Part shown: piece by piece, positions 60,955-64,000 of the stretch
How the letters are laid out: each line of letters opens with the position of its first letter
Position numbering within the stretch: position 1 is the stretch's first letter
Assembly: GCF_900108175.1 (NCBI RefSeq)
Contig: NZ_FNVO01000003.1
Location: 558,001 to 622,000, forward strand
Reading direction: 5' to 3'
Length of the DNA: 64,000 nucleotides
Source: Thermomonospora echinospora
Lineage (GTDB): Bacteria; Actinomycetota; Actinomycetes; Streptosporangiales; Streptosporangiaceae
The notes under the pieces: generated by a model
The model's database searches: none
Seen by the model: only the letters and a program-made list of their open reading frames with translations
What the model was told of the DNA's origin: nothing
Translations under genes and position numbers: made by a program

Positions 60955-61599
60955 TCAGGATTCAGAGGGCAGCTCTGCCGGGCTCAGGGTCAGGTTGATG
61001 GTGTTGCCCGCACCGGGAACCGTGAGGTTGATCAGCGGGGTCGCCAGGAGGCAGTTCTCGAACTTGGGGATCTCGTAGGTCCCGCTCATGGGGCCGCCGT
61101 TCAGTACGTCGAAGCCCTCCCCCGACGTCAGGTTGATCGTCGCCGGCTTCTCGGTCTTGCAGTGGTCGCCGACCGGGGTGGGGATGCCGGCGACCTTGAG
61201 GTTCTTCAGCCGCAGGGTGACCTTGGAGGTACTCTTGGTCGCGCCGGTGATGAGGTCGACCGCGCCGGTGGTCTGGCCCTCCTGGATGAACTCGGTCGTC
61301 ACGGACACGGGGATGACGCCGAACTCCTTGAACGAGCCCTGGGCCGGGGGCAGGGCGAGGTCGGCCGTGAACGCGCCGGTGTCGAAGTCCAGAGCGACCT
61401 TCAGTTTGCCGGGGCCCAGCTTCATCGTCGAATCGGTCGTCTTGATGTAGGTGCTGCCGTTCACCGGGTAGTCGACTCGGAACGGTTCGGCCGCGTGGGC
61501 CGTTCCCGAACCGGCGACGAGCCCGACGGCGGCGAGTACGCCGGCGGCCGCGCAGGCGCCGGCCCTACGCACTTTCGGTGACACGGAAGAGCGTGACAT
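60955..61599 (-). CDS. Secreted protein sharing the C-terminal domain of the 62163 gene product
   Basis: 214 aa. Signal peptide (MSRSSVSPKVRRAGACAAAGVLAAVGLVAGSGTAHA, ~36). The mature part, FRVDYPVNGSTYIK...LKLALD..., ends VGDHCKTEKPATINLTSG...GGPMSGTYEIPKFENCLLATPLINLTVPGAGNTINLTLSP. This matches the end of the 62163-63575 protein (VGPNCGLAEPMETKLSATA...GGPLAGEATIPPFAGCG...SGPGNYVKMT). Two Cys in the shared region. Function unknown; likely cell-surface or extracellular. Confidence 0.85.
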   Translation of the reverse strand: MSRSSVSPKVRRAGACAAAGVLAAVGLVAGSGTAHAAEPFRVDYPVNGSTYIKTTDSTMKLGPGKLKVALDFDTGAFTADLALPPAQGSFKEFGVIPVSVTTEFIQEGQTTGAVDLITGATKSTSKVTLRLKNLKVAGIPTPVGDHCKTEKPATINLTSGEGFDVLNGGPMSGTYEIPKFENCLLATPLINLTVPGAGNTINLTLSPAELPSES

Positions 61600-62162
61600 C
61601 GAAGGGTCCTCCCTGACTGCTACGAGCAGAACTCGGTGCGGATCAAAGCCCCCCGACCTACTTCACCCGCGCATCGACCTCAAAATTATCCACCCTTTTG
61701 AGGAGAGACAAGACCGCACGAAGAGCATGGAGAAAAAGACTGAATAATTGTCACAAAGCACACATGGAATGGGTGAATTTATCCCACCATGAGTCCGTTC
61801 GACGCTCCGTGATCGAGCGATCTCGATCGCGTTCGGAGTCCATGCGCGACCTGTCAGAATGTACTCGCCGGAAGACCCTCATGCCCTTGGAAACCCCTCT
61901 GGCCTCCGGGTGACCGCCGTTCCGCAGGGCCGCCCGGCAGCCGTTGCGCTCACCTGCGAAGGGCTTGGGCGGCGGGGAAATCGTCGTGACCGGCCCACCC
62001 GTCCAACGGCCGCATAAACCGATGTGGGCGGCTGTGCACAGCCTGAAAGGCGCGGATCGCAAGCGGCCGACCATGCCGGTCCTCGCAGGCGCACCGAACC
62101 GACAGGGCCGTCCGATGCCCGGCCGGGCCGGGCATCGGACGGCCCTGTCGGCCGCGCATCGG
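61600..62162. other. Upstream region of the 60955 gene with an AT-richer segment
   Basis: 563 bases without a supported gene. 61680-61800 is clearly less GC-rich than the surroundings and contains an inverted repeat CCTCAAAA (61678-61685) / TTTTGAGG (61696-61703); it probably holds the promoter/operator of the 60955 gene. The right end (62099-62151) is a long terminator. A 71-codon frame at 61698-61913 lacks an RBS. Confidence 0.5.
62099..62151 (-). terminator. 25-bp perfect hairpin terminator of the DUF6801 gene
   Basis: Perfect 25-bp inverted repeat: arms 62099-62123 and 62127-62151, 3-nt loop, 11 nt after the stop of the gene at 62163. Exceptionally long stem; no U-tract. Confidence 0.88.
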
Positions 62163-63575
62163 TCAGCGGAGCGGAACCGGCTTCACCGGCGGGCAGCCGA
62201 AGCCGGACTGCGCCGTGCAGCCGTTCCCTTGTGTCATCTTGACGTAATTTCCCGGCCCGGAGATCGAGGCGGTGAAGATCGGGTCGAGATCCTCGCCCAC
62301 ACCGCACCCGGCGAACGGGGGGATCGTTGCCTCGCCGGCCAGCGGACCGCCGGAGTCGGGGCTGTATTCGGCGGCGGTCGCCGATAGCTTCGTCTCCATG
62401 GGCTCGGCCAGCCCGCAGTTCGGCCCGACGTCCAGCGGGGTTCCGTTGACCTCGGCCTCGTGGACGCGCATACCGAATTTCGCGGTGGCCGTGACCCGGC
62501 TGCTGTCTCCGTCCTCGTCGTCCAGGATGAAGTCGAGTTCGACCAGAATGTCCATGAACGGCGTCGCCTGGGTCACCTCGACGGTCGCCGTGGTGGGCAT
62601 GAAGCCGTAGGTCAGGAACGTCGACCTGGCCGGCGGGAACCCCGCCTTCCCTCCCGAGTTCAACCGCGCCTTGAACGGAATACAGAATCTGATCTTTCCG
62701 GGTGGGCTGCAGTCATAGAAGGTGGTGCCCACGATATTGATGATCGTGTACGGGAACAGCATCGCACTGTTCAGCTTCTTGACGTTGGAGTAGCCGGTCA
62801 TGTAGGCGCATACCGTCAGCGCAAAGGGGTCGCCGATGTCCTCGCCCAGTTCCTCGCAGTCGGCCGGGATGTCCGCGGCGGCCAGCGACCGGTCCGGCGA
62901 TGGCCCCTGCCTGAGGTTGCCGCGCTCCGGCCTGTCCTGCCGGCCTGGGCCGCTTCCGTCAGGAGAGGCGAAGACAGTCGCCAGCGTCGAGTTCTGCCCA
63001 GGATTCAAGGTGCACGGCACGGCGAGGGCGTCCGGACTCGTCGCACTGCCGTCGGCCTTGCGCGGCTTGAGGTCCAACGCCAGTTGACCGAGCGTGAAGA
63101 TGACGGGACCGGGTTTGCCGACCTTCACCGCGGGCACCGGCCCCGACGCCGTCAGCACCAGGTCTCCGCCGCGAGGAACGGCCGCAGGCTTTACCGCCAG
63201 ACCAGGCCACCGTACGGGTGACGGACCCGTCCCCTGCGTGATCATTGTGACGAACCCCGCCGTCCCGGTGACCGTGGCGGCGCCGAGCCCGGACAGGTCG
63301 CCGAGGGCGGCCTGCGGTACGGTCACCGTCACGTTCATCTTGCCCGGTCGCAGCGGCCGGCCCACCCGGGCGGACGACGGGAACTCGCCCGCCACCTTCA
63401 CCTTGACCTGCCGAGCGCCTTGGGGAAAGCGGCAGGAGTAGGCCAGGCTGGCATCAGCGGTCTGGGCGCCGGCGGCCGGCAGGGCTCCCGGCAGCATCCC
63501 CGCCGCGACCACTATCGCCCCGAGCGCCGCCGTACGCAGTGCCCCGCGGGACGTGCAACTCACGCTGATCCTCAT
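62163..63575 (-). CDS. Secreted DUF6801-like protein
   Basis: 470 aa. Signal peptide (MRISVSCTSRGALRTAALGAIVVAAGMLPGALPAAGA, ~37). Then ADASLAYSCRFPQGARQVKVKVAGEFPSSARVGRPLRPGKMNVTVTVPQAALGDLSGLGAATVTGTA, the pattern I associate with DUF6801 of Streptomyces exported proteins, a second Ig-like region, a Cys-rich middle part (CEELGE...CAYMTG...YDCSPPGKIRFCIPF), and the C-terminal domain shared with the 60955 protein. Likely surface-exposed. AGGTGCGTAT precedes the ATG at 63575. Family assignment is from memory. Confidence 0.82.
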   Translation of the reverse strand: MRISVSCTSRGALRTAALGAIVVAAGMLPGALPAAGAQTADASLAYSCRFPQGARQVKVKVAGEFPSSARVGRPLRPGKMNVTVTVPQAALGDLSGLGAATVTGTAGFVTMITQGTGPSPVRWPGLAVKPAAVPRGGDLVLTASGPVPAVKVGKPGPVIFTLGQLALDLKPRKADGSATSPDALAVPCTLNPGQNSTLATVFASPDGSGPGRQDRPERGNLRQGPSPDRSLAAADIPADCEELGEDIGDPFALTVCAYMTGYSNVKKLNSAMLFPYTIINIVGTTFYDCSPPGKIRFCIPFKARLNSGGKAGFPPARSTFLTYGFMPTTATVEVTQATPFMDILVELDFILDDEDGDSSRVTATAKFGMRVHEAEVNGTPLDVGPNCGLAEPMETKLSATAAEYSPDSGGPLAGEATIPPFAGCGVGEDLDPIFTASISGPGNYVKMTQGNGCTAQSGFGCPPVKPVPLR

Positions 63576-64000
63576 ATACGCACCTGTTCGCCGAACCGGC
63601 CGGCAAGGACTCGCCCGCACCGGCCAGAGGACCCGGCCCACACGGCCGAGACATCCTGGCGCGACGAGAAGCCGGAAAAACAAAGGTGATCACATGTTCC
63701 CGCCAAGCTACTCGCCGGTTCGAGCATCGGACAAGCGGTCAGCCGACGGACGAGACCACAAAGAACGGGAATTAGCAGGAGATGACAATCACCGAACCGA
63801 ATCTGTCCTGCCGTGAGTCGTTCATGGCCGCCCGAAGGGGCGACCGACCACGTGCCCGCGGCCTGAACGACCCCGTCATGGCGCGGAGTCCGAGCAGGGC
63901 CGGTCATCGCCGCCGGCCTGGATTTTCTCGGAGGTGGGACGCAGTGCACATGCTCCGGCCTCCGGCCGCCGGGAGAGGCCCCGGCCTCCGCCATATACCG
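63576..64000. other. Gene-free right end of the window
   Basis: 425 bases upstream of the DUF6801 gene. Open frames on both strands have no RBS or recognisable content. The segment 63670-63790 is less GC-rich and probably contains that gene's promoter. Confidence 0.45.

Noticed and set aside
61698-61913. 71-codon basic ORF
   Set aside because: Starts with TTG, no RBS, lies in the AT-richer promoter segment of the neighbouring gene.
63572-63994. 140-codon frame at the right edge on the minus strand
   Set aside because: Overlaps the promoter region of the DUF6801 gene, no RBS, no motif.

Overview
The window is chromosomal DNA of a high-GC actinomycete. A mce transporter operon, a 10-methyl fatty acid (tuberculostearate) gene pair, nrdRJ, LexA with actinobacterial SOS boxes, a DUF5753/DUF397 regulator set and the extreme GC3 bias all fit Streptosporangiales/Thermomonosporaceae (Actinomadura/Thermomonospora-like). 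The genus is an inference from gene content. I see no rRNA, tRNA, IS element, prophage or CRISPR array.

1-12.1 kb is mostly housekeeping: the N-terminal part of a membrane-anchored AAA ATPase (runs off the left edge), rnhB, a HhH-GPD protein, a double TerD-domain protein with a proline-rich repeat linker, DoxX, a MerR regulator with a classical 19-bp-spacer operator, the nrdR-nrdJ operon with tandem NrdR boxes, and the divergent LysM gene/lexA pair with one SOS box each.

12.1-24.8 kb holds a cupin, leuS (TTG start, preceded by a short leucine-rich leader ORF and a hairpin), an acyl-CoA ligase, a MmyB-type regulator divergent from an SDR, a cytochrome P450, an epoxide-hydrolase-like enzyme, a class III aminotransferase, a methyltransferase and a CBS protein. 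Many convergent pairs are separated by strong hairpin terminators.

25-41.8 kb holds an ECF sigma factor with a putative membrane partner, tmsA-tmsB for 10-methyl branched lipids, a DUF1707/DUF4870 protein, two minisatellite-like tandem repeats (30-bp and 66-bp periods), a DUF4192 protein, an unusual fusion of a Flp-type prepilin signal to an M4 (thermolysin) catalytic domain, a penicillin acylase, a SMI1-like/LRR-like protein, a DinG-type helicase and a probably leaderless aminotransferase gene.

41.9-54.7 kb is a single 13-gene minus-strand mce operon: ATPase, YrbE A and B, MceA-F, then four Mce-associated proteins arranged as two repeats of a two-gene unit. The genes overlap or nearly touch throughout, so it should act as one lipid-import machine.

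54.9-58.6 kb is a WhiJ-like module (HATPase, XRE-DUF5753, DUF397 with three repeats) followed by a methyltransferase and an MDR oxidoreductase. 59-63.6 kb is a cluster of four secreted proteins of mostly unknown function, including a four-repeat protein with paired cysteines and two proteins that share a C-terminal domain. Two strong terminators mark the ends of transcription units here. The last ~400 bases hold no supportable gene.
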